Origin: Struthidea cinerea
Lineage: Eukaryota > Chordata > Aves > Passeriformes > Corcoracidae
Assembly: GCA_013397865.1 (NCBI GenBank)
Contig: VZTI01002652.1
Span: forward strand, 4,220,414 to 4,284,413
Reading direction: 5' to 3'
DNA length: 64,000 bases
The translations under genes were made by a program, and so were the position numbers. The notes beneath the pieces were generated by a model. It did no database searches. It was not told where the DNA came from and saw only the letters and a list, made by a program, of their open reading frames with translations. Shown here in pieces: positions 12,694 to 24,600 of this stretch; position 1 is the stretch's first letter; each line of letters starts with the position of its first letter.

Positions 12694-15600
12694 TTAGCTC
12701 TGTCCATTATGTCTGCTGAAGGTATTTCCTCCGGGTGGCTGGATCTGGATGGAGTCCAAGAGGGGCCTTAAAGCTTGTCCAAAAGGTCTGAGAAGGTAAA
12801 GAAATAAACATCTCAAATAGTTTACTTGGTCAACAACTCCCATTTACCACTGAAGTGCACTCCCTTCCTAGAGTGCAATCAAAGCAACATTCTAGAAGCA
12901 AATTTGAAGACTTCCACTACAAAGTAAAGCAAACTAATTTAACCTATTAGTTTACTGTTCAATAACTAAGAACCTTAAACATGATTTTATATAAGGTAGT
13001 TCTGAGTCCTAACATGCCTAGACTGCTACTGTAATACTGTCTGAAACTAGCTCTCAGTAATTCATTCTACTTAAGTGTGCAAACAAAATGCAACTGCAGT
13101 GTTCCATTAAGTACATCAATATTGAGGCCTGCCAGAAGAATAGCCTCTAGCTTACTTAAAAGACAATGGTTCAACACTCACAGAATAATTTCTGTTGCAA
13201 TCTGTAGCACCTGGTTTGTCTTTCAGTAAGACTCACTGTTACAGAGTTTATCTAATTTTGAGAGATCTGAAGTGCTAAGAGTCCAGGGTAGAAGCACATG
13301 TCTCACAAATAATGTGCTATACCACTGTTATGAGAAGTAAGACGTAAGTGACGGAGCTCACATCATCCTACTGGGATCCTCACTAGCTGAGAGTTAAAAA
13401 AAAAATTTCATCTGAATTACCAATCAGGAATTCTTCATTTCCTTTTTTTTCGTATCCTCTTTTTCCACCCAATCCTAGCTTTAAAACTGCAGCATTAATT
13501 TTAAAATTGTATCTCCCCTGCCTCTTCACAAGCAAACTGACACCTCTGCTGCAATTATGGTGCTTAGAGAAGTGATTTTTAACAGATACTGCTTGTCTAA
13601 GAGGGAAAAAAAAAACCCCTTGCACTGTTTCCTGAAACTTTCCAAGCTTGTCTGGTCACATATAAGAGACCATCACAAAATAACTAGTTTAAGTTAAAGG
13701 CAGAAGAACAACCTTCTTCTGTCCTCTTTGGAACACCAGTGCCAGTTAGCACTTGTCATACAGTGTTGCAAGTGCTGATGTAAAGAAAATTGCATCCTCT
13801 CCTTAATCTTATGCTGGTTCTCAGACAGATCCATCAGAAACTGGTACTGCTGGCTCTGTCAAATGTTTAAGCATTGGCATGAAGCAGCTACAGAGAGGAG
13901 GGGCATCCATACTCACGTGGCAAGAACTTCAGATGGAAGGTCAGTGATGTAGGAAGGGATTTTTTTTCCTGTCAGAAACTGTGCCACTTCATTACTGAAG
14001 GTGTTGCAGTTATGTTCAAAGAGGTTATAAGACTCTCCTCTGTGCCACAGGAAAGAAATTGAAACATAAAAACACAGATTCAGCAATAGATCTTACCAGC
14101 AGAAAAACTTACACCCTTAGTGAAGAACATCTCCTTATATTAGCACTTCCTCCCCCCACCCCAAAGAATTCTAAGGCAAAAAGGTAAAATGCAGACATCA
14201 ATTCATCCTCAAATTCAATTGAATCAGGGTGGAAAATGACATCTCTCCACATCCCTTACTTTAATACAACCATTTTTGAGAGAATGAGTGAGGTCAGGTT
14301 TCTTCAGTTAAAACCACAGCAGCAGTAACGAGAAATCACAGGAATTACTGACACTGAAAGATACCCAGAATACTAAATGTTATGGTTTCCTATTCTTGTG
14401 AGAAGTAGAGTAGACTTACAGTCAAGACCTTGCTTCCGCTCATGTGAAAGTTGGCAGCTTTGCTACAGTGACTACCTATGACTCACGGGGCAAACTGCAA
14501 TTTACTGAGAGATTTCATTTTCCCTGGTGATTCTCTCAAAAGCATTTCAGGCATTACTTTATTTTACAAAAAACAGTGTGAAAGACTTCCCAGAAGAATG
14601 CTTTCCCAGCCTAGCTCGAGGCTGGCACACCAGAAGGTTGCCTAGAAGGTAGCTCCTTGTGTATTGGTGCATCAGTTCCAGTCCATATTGGAAGAGTACC
14701 AAATGACAGAGTAAGGAGACAGAAGCTCTGTGAGCTGGATTGGTTTCATGATACCTTCCTGCATTCTGCACCTTTTTGGTATACAGGTTTTCCAGTACAA
14801 GCTGTTACTTACCGGAACATAGATTCCCCCAAAGAGGAAAGGTATTCCAGAAAAATTTCTTCAGTGACTTCAGTGTTCCCCAGATCAACAACTGTGTCTG
14901 GAGGGCCAAGAAGCGTCCCTCCCTGTAAAAATGAACAGCCAGAAGACAATGTCAAATGATCAGGCTGAATGCTTTTGGAGGACTCTACTGAATAAAGCTA
15001 TCATGGTTTGTCCAGGTGCAAAAGAAGGAATGTTTGGTATGTTTGTCAAGAAAAAAGCCCTGCTGGCCTCCTTTGTTCTGCACTCAAGAGAATGAGAAGG
15101 AACATGCAACTTCTGTCTCAGCTGGTAAATTTTGGGCTGAAAGCTCTAAGCTATGGTAAAATTCTGCTTTAGAAGCCTGTTTGTTTTATCTCTGTAAGAA
15201 CAGAAAGGTCTGAGAAAACATCATGGTTTGGGTTTTTTTTCCACTCTTAAAAAGTCTGCATGTAAAACTTAATGACACAGAATTGGACAAGATGTCACTC
15301 TGGCAAAGCACTTGCAAAACATGTTCCAGATAGGTAGACTCTACCAGAAGAAGCAACCCCCAACTTGTATTGAGTTGGGCTTAAACCCACTGTCCATGCT
15401 CCCTTACCTGCAGTACCCTGGGAAATCATGACAAGCAGCTGGCCTTAGCATCTGTCTGAATTTAGAAGTCTTTTGCTGCTTTTCTAAAAGACGGTAACAC
15501 AAGCAATTCTGATCAGGTAACCCTATTAAAAAATTATCAGAATATTAAGTTTAACTTACAGGTGCACAGCTGGAGATTCCTCCACTGCCATAGAAGAATT

Positions 15601-18600
15601 CATCCTTATGGACTATTATGGAGGTGTGCCTGCCACAGAGAACAAAAAAAAAAGTTGAAATAAAGGAAAAAAGTAGATACCCTAGCACATAAATCACTGA
15701 TAAATTTATGAGCTCAAGGACATAATGAAGGGAATAACTGAAAGAAAAGGTCAGTGTGTTTCTGTGAGTGGGAACAGGATCTGCTGGGACATGAATGGAT
15801 ATGGAAGCAATGATTACCAAACCTACGGTAATTCTGCAAGCAGTTAGGAAAGAACAGGTTTAGCTAAGAGGCCAGGCATGAGCCTCTCTCAGCTAACAGG
15901 CTGAGGGTGAGGTTAGCCCTCAGAGACAGAACTAGCCCTGCTACTGATGCCTTTTCCTGGTCTTAAAATCAAGAGTCAAACATGATTAGAAGGGAAAAAG
16001 GGACTTTACCTTGGTATTTATTTTAAGGATCCTTAGGTGCACTACGTCCAGGTCGAATGCACCCCAATGCCCACCGCAATGCCAACCCTCAAAAGATCTG
16101 GTATTACATTATAGGTCTTACTAATTAGCATATCTATCAAAAATTCCCCAATGAGAGGCTTGAGTGAGCCCCCCTCCCCAAGGAACCTTCCCCTTAGTTT
16201 ACAAAATGTGTTCTGGAGAGGACCTTGGGGTCTGAGGCTTATTGCTCCCTAACTACGAAACCTCTAAAATGTTGAGTCTCCTAGCTTAACAAACAAGTCC
16301 AAGAATGTAGGCTAAAGCACTAAGAATACAGAAGTTGTAAAAAGGCATAACGGGGGTTTAAAAGAAAAGGCAAAAAGTCATCATGGCATCACTATTACAC
16401 TGACAGGGACTTCTCACTGGCTGAGAAGCTGGTCAGACAACCACTGGAGATGCATCAATAGAGGGGAAAATGGATGGACAAGGGTTTAGGGGTTTTCTTG
16501 ACTCTAAAAAAAACCCAAACAAGCCCTCTTCATGTGATATCAAAATTCTTGGTATGAATTATAGCAAATTGGGGGATATTTTGTAACTGAATGTAGATAC
16601 TGCTCTTATATGCCAGAAGACTTGATCCTGTAATACCTTCTTCCCACCTACTCTTCTACTCTCATGTTTAGTCATGCCTGGAATTATAAAACAAAGTGCT
16701 TGGGACAAGGACACTATCTTACCCTTGAAAAAGTGCACAGGTGCACAAAAACCCAACAACTACTAACAACACTCTTTTCCATGGGGTCCACTGAGCTTTG
16801 AACAGAGTGGTTTAACTGGCACCTGACTGCACATCATCTTACTGCCAATCTGTATTCAGGAACAAAAAGTGCCTTGGTCTCTCTTCCACAACAAAATGTT
16901 CTTAATATCTGAAGCATATATAATTGCATATTGAAAATACTTCCTACACCAGTGTTTTACACACGTTATTCAGTTTAAATCTAGTCACTTACCAGATGCC
17001 ATCCAGCTGTTTCCCTGTATGCAGAGAAAAGAAGAGTTATTAGCCATGCATTTTCTAGATTTCAGCCTACTTTCTGTCAATCACTTAGGAACCATGCTTA
17101 TTATTTCACCATGACAGCAACACCAAAGATTTAATCCAGAGCGGCTTCTAAAAAATCCAGAACGTCTTTCAAAAACTACTTCATCCACACTACTGTTGTA
17201 CTTCTTCCCTCCTGGCAGGCAGAGGTGGCAATGCTGTCCTATCCTGCTAGTGCTTACCTTCCTTAGGTGTTTTTCTACAGACCAAGAAAGAAAACATTTT
17301 CCTAAAATTAGAGTCTTCAATCAGGAGCAGAAGAGTTGAATTTGACAGATTTCATAACTGCAGGCAGCTGGCCAGCAAAGTGTACTCAGTTCTCTTTTTC
17401 AGTAACTGATGAGAGGTCTGACTTGAACATATGACCAGTGGTGGTAGCCTCTACAATCTATTCCATGGTTTCTTCCTTTCCCTCCCTCTTCCTGCCCTTA
17501 AAAATTAGTCTAAGTAGGGACTGATGTAGAAAAGTACACGGTTGAAATTTATACAAGTTATAAAACTGTGTGTTTTGCAGAACACAGCAGCAAAGACTTG
17601 CTTCAGGCACCACTACACTGATAATGTAATTGTGTCTTAGAGAAAAGGTCCCTTTTAAAATGTGTTTCCAATTCCCTAGAAGCAGGAGACCTAAACCTCT
17701 CTGTTGTTCATGGTAGGATCTCAGGATTAAACCTCTTTCTAAAAGGTCACCAGCTTCTACTGCTCTTGGCTCAATTATTTTATCTATCATAACCTAAAGG
17801 CTTGGTCCCTGGTACCCTCCCTTTGGGAGCTTGTAGGCAGCCAGTGCATGCTGTGAGAGATGTGCTATAACTTTATTTCATTAAATAGGTGCACAACCCC
17901 CAAAAAGCAGATTTACTACAGAAAAACTATGTGCATAGCAACATTTGGTGTTCTCTTGAACCCAAGCAGTAGACTGAATACTCCTCTGCCACAAGAAAAA
18001 ACAATCACTAACACTTTTTTTTCCACTCAAGTCTGAAGCAAAACAGGTACCTGCTTCAGACGAGGGTTGCGTAAGAGCAGAGGCGGGGAAAAAGCTGTTG
18101 TGACAACAGAGACACCAGCTGAAGTAAGCACACATAGTTTTGAAGCAGGTGGACTGATCTGTCACTCCCATGGATCACAGCCAGGCAGCAACCACATTCC
18201 CTGTCAACCCATCGCACAGAAACGTAGGCTTGGATAGGATGAAGGCCAAAAGAGAGTGGCAATAATGACAGATGCAGAACAGTGTGTTGCAGTATCTTAG
18301 AAGCATCTGCTGGCCCTTTAGTGTGTCCCACTGTTGTGCTTCTTGATCCTTTGGCCCTTGTTCCACGCGCTCCCCACGAGAGGTTTCACCTCGCACTCTA
18401 GAGCTGCCAGGACCCAGTGCCCTGCAGGCTCACCAGCAGCAGGGGTAGCAGGGTATTGTGCACTGGCCCCTGGTTGGCTCTACCCTTTGGCTCTGCATAG
18501 TTAATGTTCTGTGTATCTATTAACAAATTATTACGCATGTGCTCACAATAAATAACTTTTTCACTAGAAACTTGAACTTTATCCTTCAGAGCAGAGAAAC

Positions 18601-21600
18601 AAACCATTTCAAAGGCAGCGCATATTAGAATTGTGCCTGTTCTTTGCATACTAAATTGAAAGAGAACATCTTAGTATTTACTTTCACACACACCTGCAGC
18701 GAAAATAATGAAAGGCTTTCCAGAGAGCTGCCACTTTGTACCTAGATTCTGTATGCAGGTGAAAGAGTTACAGCACATCTTGACAATGTCACAGGTGCTG
18801 CCAGGACCTGCTTGTGCACCTACAACACCTACTTGAAAAGATCATTGCAGCAAAGGCTACATATTGGGCTGCTCTAGCAAGGTAGAAGCCAGCAGCTCAA
18901 AGGAGGTGACTCTGCCTCCCTGTTTGACACTTGTGAGACCACTTTGGGAGTGCCGTGTCCACTTTTGGCTTCCACAGTACAAAAGGCACTGACATACCAG
19001 GCTAGAGCACTTACTGTACTGAAGAGGAGCTGAGAAAACTGGTCTGTTCATCCTCAAGAAGAGGAGGCCAAGAGTCCATATTCCTGTCTACAAGCACCCA
19101 ATGGGTATGGATGAAAGGGGACCCTTGCTCTACTCAGGTATGCACAGGGAAAGGCAACAGGTGCTAGCTGAAAAATGGGAAATTCACCATTCAGTAGGAA
19201 GCAGGGAAAAAATTTATCATGAAGGTGGTCAAACACTGGGGCAGGAGTCAGAAAGCATATGGGATTTCAATCCTTGAAGATACTCAGAACTCTGCTGCCC
19301 AGGGCCCTGAAGAATCTGCTCTTGTTGGCTCTACCTTGAGCAGGACCTCCAGAGGTCCCTTTTCACTGAAGTAATTGTCGGATTGTATGAACAAAATCCA
19401 AGCAGAATTCAGGAACTGGACTTTGCTTTGGACTGCAGTCCAATCTTTACTGCTACACATGAAGCCTGGAGCAGTCCAAAGGCAGCAACTGCCAAGGCAA
19501 TAACAGAACAGCTTTTGGCAAGTGAAGCCGCCTATCTTCACAAGGCAGGTCTGTCTGCGGCTGCTCAGCTCAGTCAGTTTGTGCCAACACCGATTTGAAA
19601 ATCTTAATGAAGCTGCAGACCCACTATTTTTCCTTGGCTCCTGTAAGTCATTAACCAAGCTGGCATTGTGGAAAACACAAACTAGATCTGCAGCACTGCT
19701 GACAATAACGCATCTGTGGTAGCTCTCCAGCCTGCTGCAGACAAAATAAAATCCCTTTCTTCCACTGGTGGACTGTGCTTGGTCAGAGGCAGTGCAAGTG
19801 TCTCCAATGACAACACAGCTGGGGAATCCCATGCCTGAGAAACCTGCCGTTATTGGCCACGTGTGCATCACCCAGAGACATCCAAAACTGAGAACTTTTG
19901 GTAAGCTGCTGCAGTACCCCACGCTTCACAGCTGGCTGTTGTAATTTCAACTCAAAATGAGCCGCAGAGAGATAAATCAGTGGCCACCAGTTTCTGAGGA
20001 ACTCAGGCAGCTCCCTTTCCTGCTGCTCAGCAAGAATCTCAGTGTTGCTTGTCTGTTATGTAAGAGGTTATGTACAGACCTTCATGGACACAATCATCTT
20101 CCTCCTGAAGTTTTGCCTCTGATGGGGATCCTCCTCTATGACTCTTTTTGCCCTTTCTCCCAGACTCAGACACTGCACAGAACAGGTGACAGCTCACCAC
20201 CACTGCCACTCCTGATAAGGTCAGGTAGAGCAACCAGGGCAGCCTGCACTAAGTTATGTCTTGCCTTCTGCTCGACATTGCCCACTACACACAAAATATG
20301 TTGCCCAGAGCCTCTGAAGGCTTGATACACACAACAGCCCCAACAGCATGACCAAGCAAGGCTATAGCATTGCTGTGAGTGCCAAGGCACAAGCTGTATC
20401 CAGGCCTTGCAGCAACACTTTCCAATAAAGCTGCTTCTGGCAGCACTGTCCAGCTTAAAATCCAGAAGCTCAAGCTTGCCATGAACCTCTCCAAATAATC
20501 CTACAGTGCAATAGAGCTCACATCCCATAGTCAATTGAGTGGACTGGAAGAAGGGATTGCAAACACTATCCAGGATACTGGCAGATATTGTCATATTTCA
20601 TGTTCTTCCACTCCTTGCCACAACACTCCAAACTCCTGTGGGTCATTGCAACGTGGGTAGAACTGTGTGCTGGTACTGCCACCAAAACCAAGCCATTTAC
20701 TCATAACCTGAGGCTGTCTATTACTATAGAGAGAAGTCTGATTCTCCAGTAATTTCCACTGGAGCTGCAAAAGCCTTTGCAGCCTTAAATTGCAGGCATT
20801 ACCCTTCACTCAATACCTACAGTAAAGCTAATCCAAAGGATGCACATGCTCCTAATGCAGAACAGGAATGTCCTGATAAGATGATGCTCTTTTGGGAACT
20901 TACTGTATGTGAAGGGAGGGCATCAAGAGGATGGATCCAGGCTCTTCTCAGTGGTGCCAAGCAACAGGACAAGAGGCAACGGGCAGAAACTGATGCACAG
21001 GAAGAGCCACCTGAACATGAGAAGAACTTCTTTACTGTGCAGGTGATGACCCGCTGGAACAGATTGCCCAGAGAGGTTGTGGAGTTTCTCTCACTGGAGA
21101 TATTCAAGAACCATCTGGACATAATCCTGTGCAATGTGCTCTAGGATGACCCTGCTTGAGCAGGGAGATTGGACCAGATAACACACTGTGGTCCCTTCAA
21201 ACCTTACCTATTCTGTGATTCTGTTATCCAGGTAAAACAGGGAAACAGCAAGATGCTAACATGTTTAAATATTCAAGGGTCAGGAGGCTGTTGAACAGGA
21301 AAGGTTGGTGCAAATTTAGATGTTCACACTTAATCACACAACATTTCCTACACATGGCCAGGCTATCAGGTATTGATAGGCAATTGCCTATGTGCCAGCT
21401 CAGCCTGAAGTAAATGTGAAGTAAATCAGCTTACTTTGATCTGCATCCATTCCAAGCTAATGCAAGTCAAGGTACCTTGTTTTTGTCACAGACCATAACC
21501 ATAGACATGAAAAGTTATTGTGTTGTATTTGTGAGAGTTTAGGGTGACAGCCTGTCAGTCTTTGGAAACATGATCACTAAATCTTTTGGGTGGTTTTTTG

Positions 21601-24600
21601 CTTGTTTTTGTTTGGGGATGGTTTTGTTTGATTATTTACTTTTTTATTTTTCCCTTGCTGATGAGCTTCTGTGGCTCTTTCCTGAAAATACTCACTGGAA
21701 CCTGGGGTAGATGCCAGTTCAGCATAAATCTGTGTGCTTAAGCATCTCAAAGATTCAACTTGTTTCAATAAGGCAGAGGATCATCTGGCACTGTCCTACA
21801 CAAATCTGGAGGAAAATATAAAGGCACGGAAAAGATTGGTGGGCATAGAGTAGCGATAGGGGATACAAAGTCACCCCAAGACAGGCACGTAAGCAAGTTT
21901 TTATATTTGCTATTTTATTTTCTTTATAACATTCATAGCTCAAATGCTTTCATGGTGTTTACATGAGACAGAAACCTATGAGAAAAATATAACATTCAAA
22001 TACATTAAACAATTCCAGCACCCTCAGCTTAGTCACAGGAACATGGGGAATGAAGTAGTTAGATTAGTTTCTTGTAAAATCAATTCAGGAGACTGTAATT
22101 GTTTGGATACAGGGGTATTTTGAAAGAAGAAGCAAGCCCATATAATTTTAGAACACAATCAAATGGGATTACTTCCATGCTTGGATTTATCTGGAAGGCC
22201 AAGCACGAGGGAGATTAGATGCTCACCAATCATTTTTATCCGCAGAGTAATTTATTAATCTTGAGGGCCAAACAATGTTGATTATTCCTGTGCATTTTAA
22301 ATATCAAATCAAAGTGGCATTTGTATATTAATCCAAATTATTATACTGAAGGGCAGAAGAGTTCTGAGACATGAGGGAAAGAACTGTCTATGCAGATGGG
22401 CACTTAGTTTACCCCATTTGGAGTTTAGGCCATCCAACCCTCAGTGCAAGATCTACACCTGCTTTTGAGCTGTAAAGAAATAATAGGAAGCTCAGTGTCT
22501 TTACCAATATATCTATGCTCTGCAATGGATATGCAAGCCCCAGAAGACCATAAAAGACTCTAAAAAAAAGAGTAGTGACCTGGTCTCCTGTGGAATCGAA
22601 AGTAATACAGTTTGGTCAACCAGCATGTATATTTCTAGCAGTGCATTGCTTTGCATATTGTTGTAATTTCCTTAGGACAATCCATTAAGAGTCCTGCCTT
22701 TTTTGAATTGAAAATTACTCTAATTAGGCAAACACTGGGTCAAGCACTTTCTCCTATGTGCTACCAGGGTGCTCAACCAAAGCAAAAAAAAACCTAGTGG
22801 AGAGGGAGGAGCCTGCTTCAATTCCCTTCTCCTTGAGATGCCTAGGGAGACCCAGAAGTAGGCTAGATTGGGGGAGGGTAACACATGCGATTTTATTGAA
22901 ATCCCTAGCAAATGCTGGGAGAACAGCTGATAGAATATCATGCTGAAGCAATTCAGAACTGTTCAGAACAGATGGAGGAGACGCAGAGAAATGTGCTGAC
23001 CTGGGAAAATGGAACCAAGCAGAAGGCACCTCCTTTCAGCAGTTACCTTTCGCTCCAATTCCCTCTGGGCTGTTAAGTCCCTACAGCTGAATGCACCACT
23101 TAAAAATTTCAACCAAAACATACTCCCAGTCCACTCAACGTTAATTTATACTACACTGAGCCAAAGCTGCTGTGGTTAACCAAGCTCCCAGCTCATTCTG
23201 TGAGTCACAAAAGCAATACCCTCAGTTACAGGACAGGAGAACTTTGAGAGCTGCGAGACATTTTTCTTTAAGCCTATGATGCAATAGGATTTTAATCTTC
23301 CTTAAAGACTTCTCTGCCTTTGGACATCTATTTGGAAATCAGTGCTGCAAGCTGAACTATTCCCTTTTCCTCTTTACCCTCCACAGAATCAGGTGGATTA
23401 TGTTTTCTGTCTCGACAACAGAAATCTTACTGCATTCAGGTTAACATTTCTAATTATTAGATCACGTAGCTGACCAGACAGATTTAGTCACAGACAGAGC
23501 AAGGAAGAGAGGACGAACAGTAGCTATTGAGAAGATGCATGTAGAGCAAAATAAAAATTAAATGTGCTGCTTCTGATACCAAAGGCCAGACTGAACTACA
23601 ATTTTTGGTCGTGTATACTTCAGAACAGAAATATTCACTGAAAAATTACAGGAAACTTATGGAAAAGTAGGAAGAAGAAAAGCAGTCTGGGTAGAAAAAG
23701 AGTAAACTTGCCAAGAAAAACAAAGATGTGCTCAAGGTACAAGGCTAAGTCACTCTAAAGCCTGCTATGAACTGTGCTAAACATCTCTCCCTTCCAGATT
23801 CATCATTCAAGAACAACAGAGAGAACTGATGCTGAAAAAGTTAGTATAACATTTAGTAGAGAGAGCTGATCCTTGAAGGCTTTGCTGACATAGTCCACAA
23901 TACCTCTGGATCCTATTAGCACAACAGAAGACACAGTGCAGCGATGCTCTCACAGCAGTCAGTCCCATAAAACAGGATTCATCTCCCTCTGGCAAGGGGA
24001 CCTGACCTGCTGTTTTCAAGCCTGACAGAAATTGATTTTAGCACAATCAATTGCAGTATTTATTTTTTTCTCTCTAAAATGTAATATGTATTTCAATATA
24101 GGCGATGTTACAGAATTATCACTCAAAGCAAAAGCATTGTTTCAAACTTGGCATCGATGAAAAGAATACCGTAAGTAGAGATGCGAAATGTAAATCCTTT
24201 AAGAAATGCCTTCCTTTTTAATTTCTAGGACTTTCCCTGATGACCTACAGTTTATGAACATCACTAAGGAATAAATTGCTGTTGACCCTCTGAAAGCTGA
24301 TATACAGAGAAATAGCAAGAGTTTTTTTGTTGTTCTTCAAGGAAAAAAATGTCTATACACGAGGTAAGAGGAGTATTCTCTCGATCACTTGGCTCCTGGG
24401 GAGGTTTCCAAAATCACCTGGAACAGAGCTGAGTGTGAATGCACAGAAGACACAACTTGAAGGAAGAAAGAAAGATTTGTTTTATGGACAATCATGTCAC
24501 CACATAATCTCAAATATTCTGCAGTCTGCATTGTCACTGTGACCACGCGGGCCTAGTTGGCCGCATTCCACAAACGCATCTGAACTCAGTTACCAGGCAG

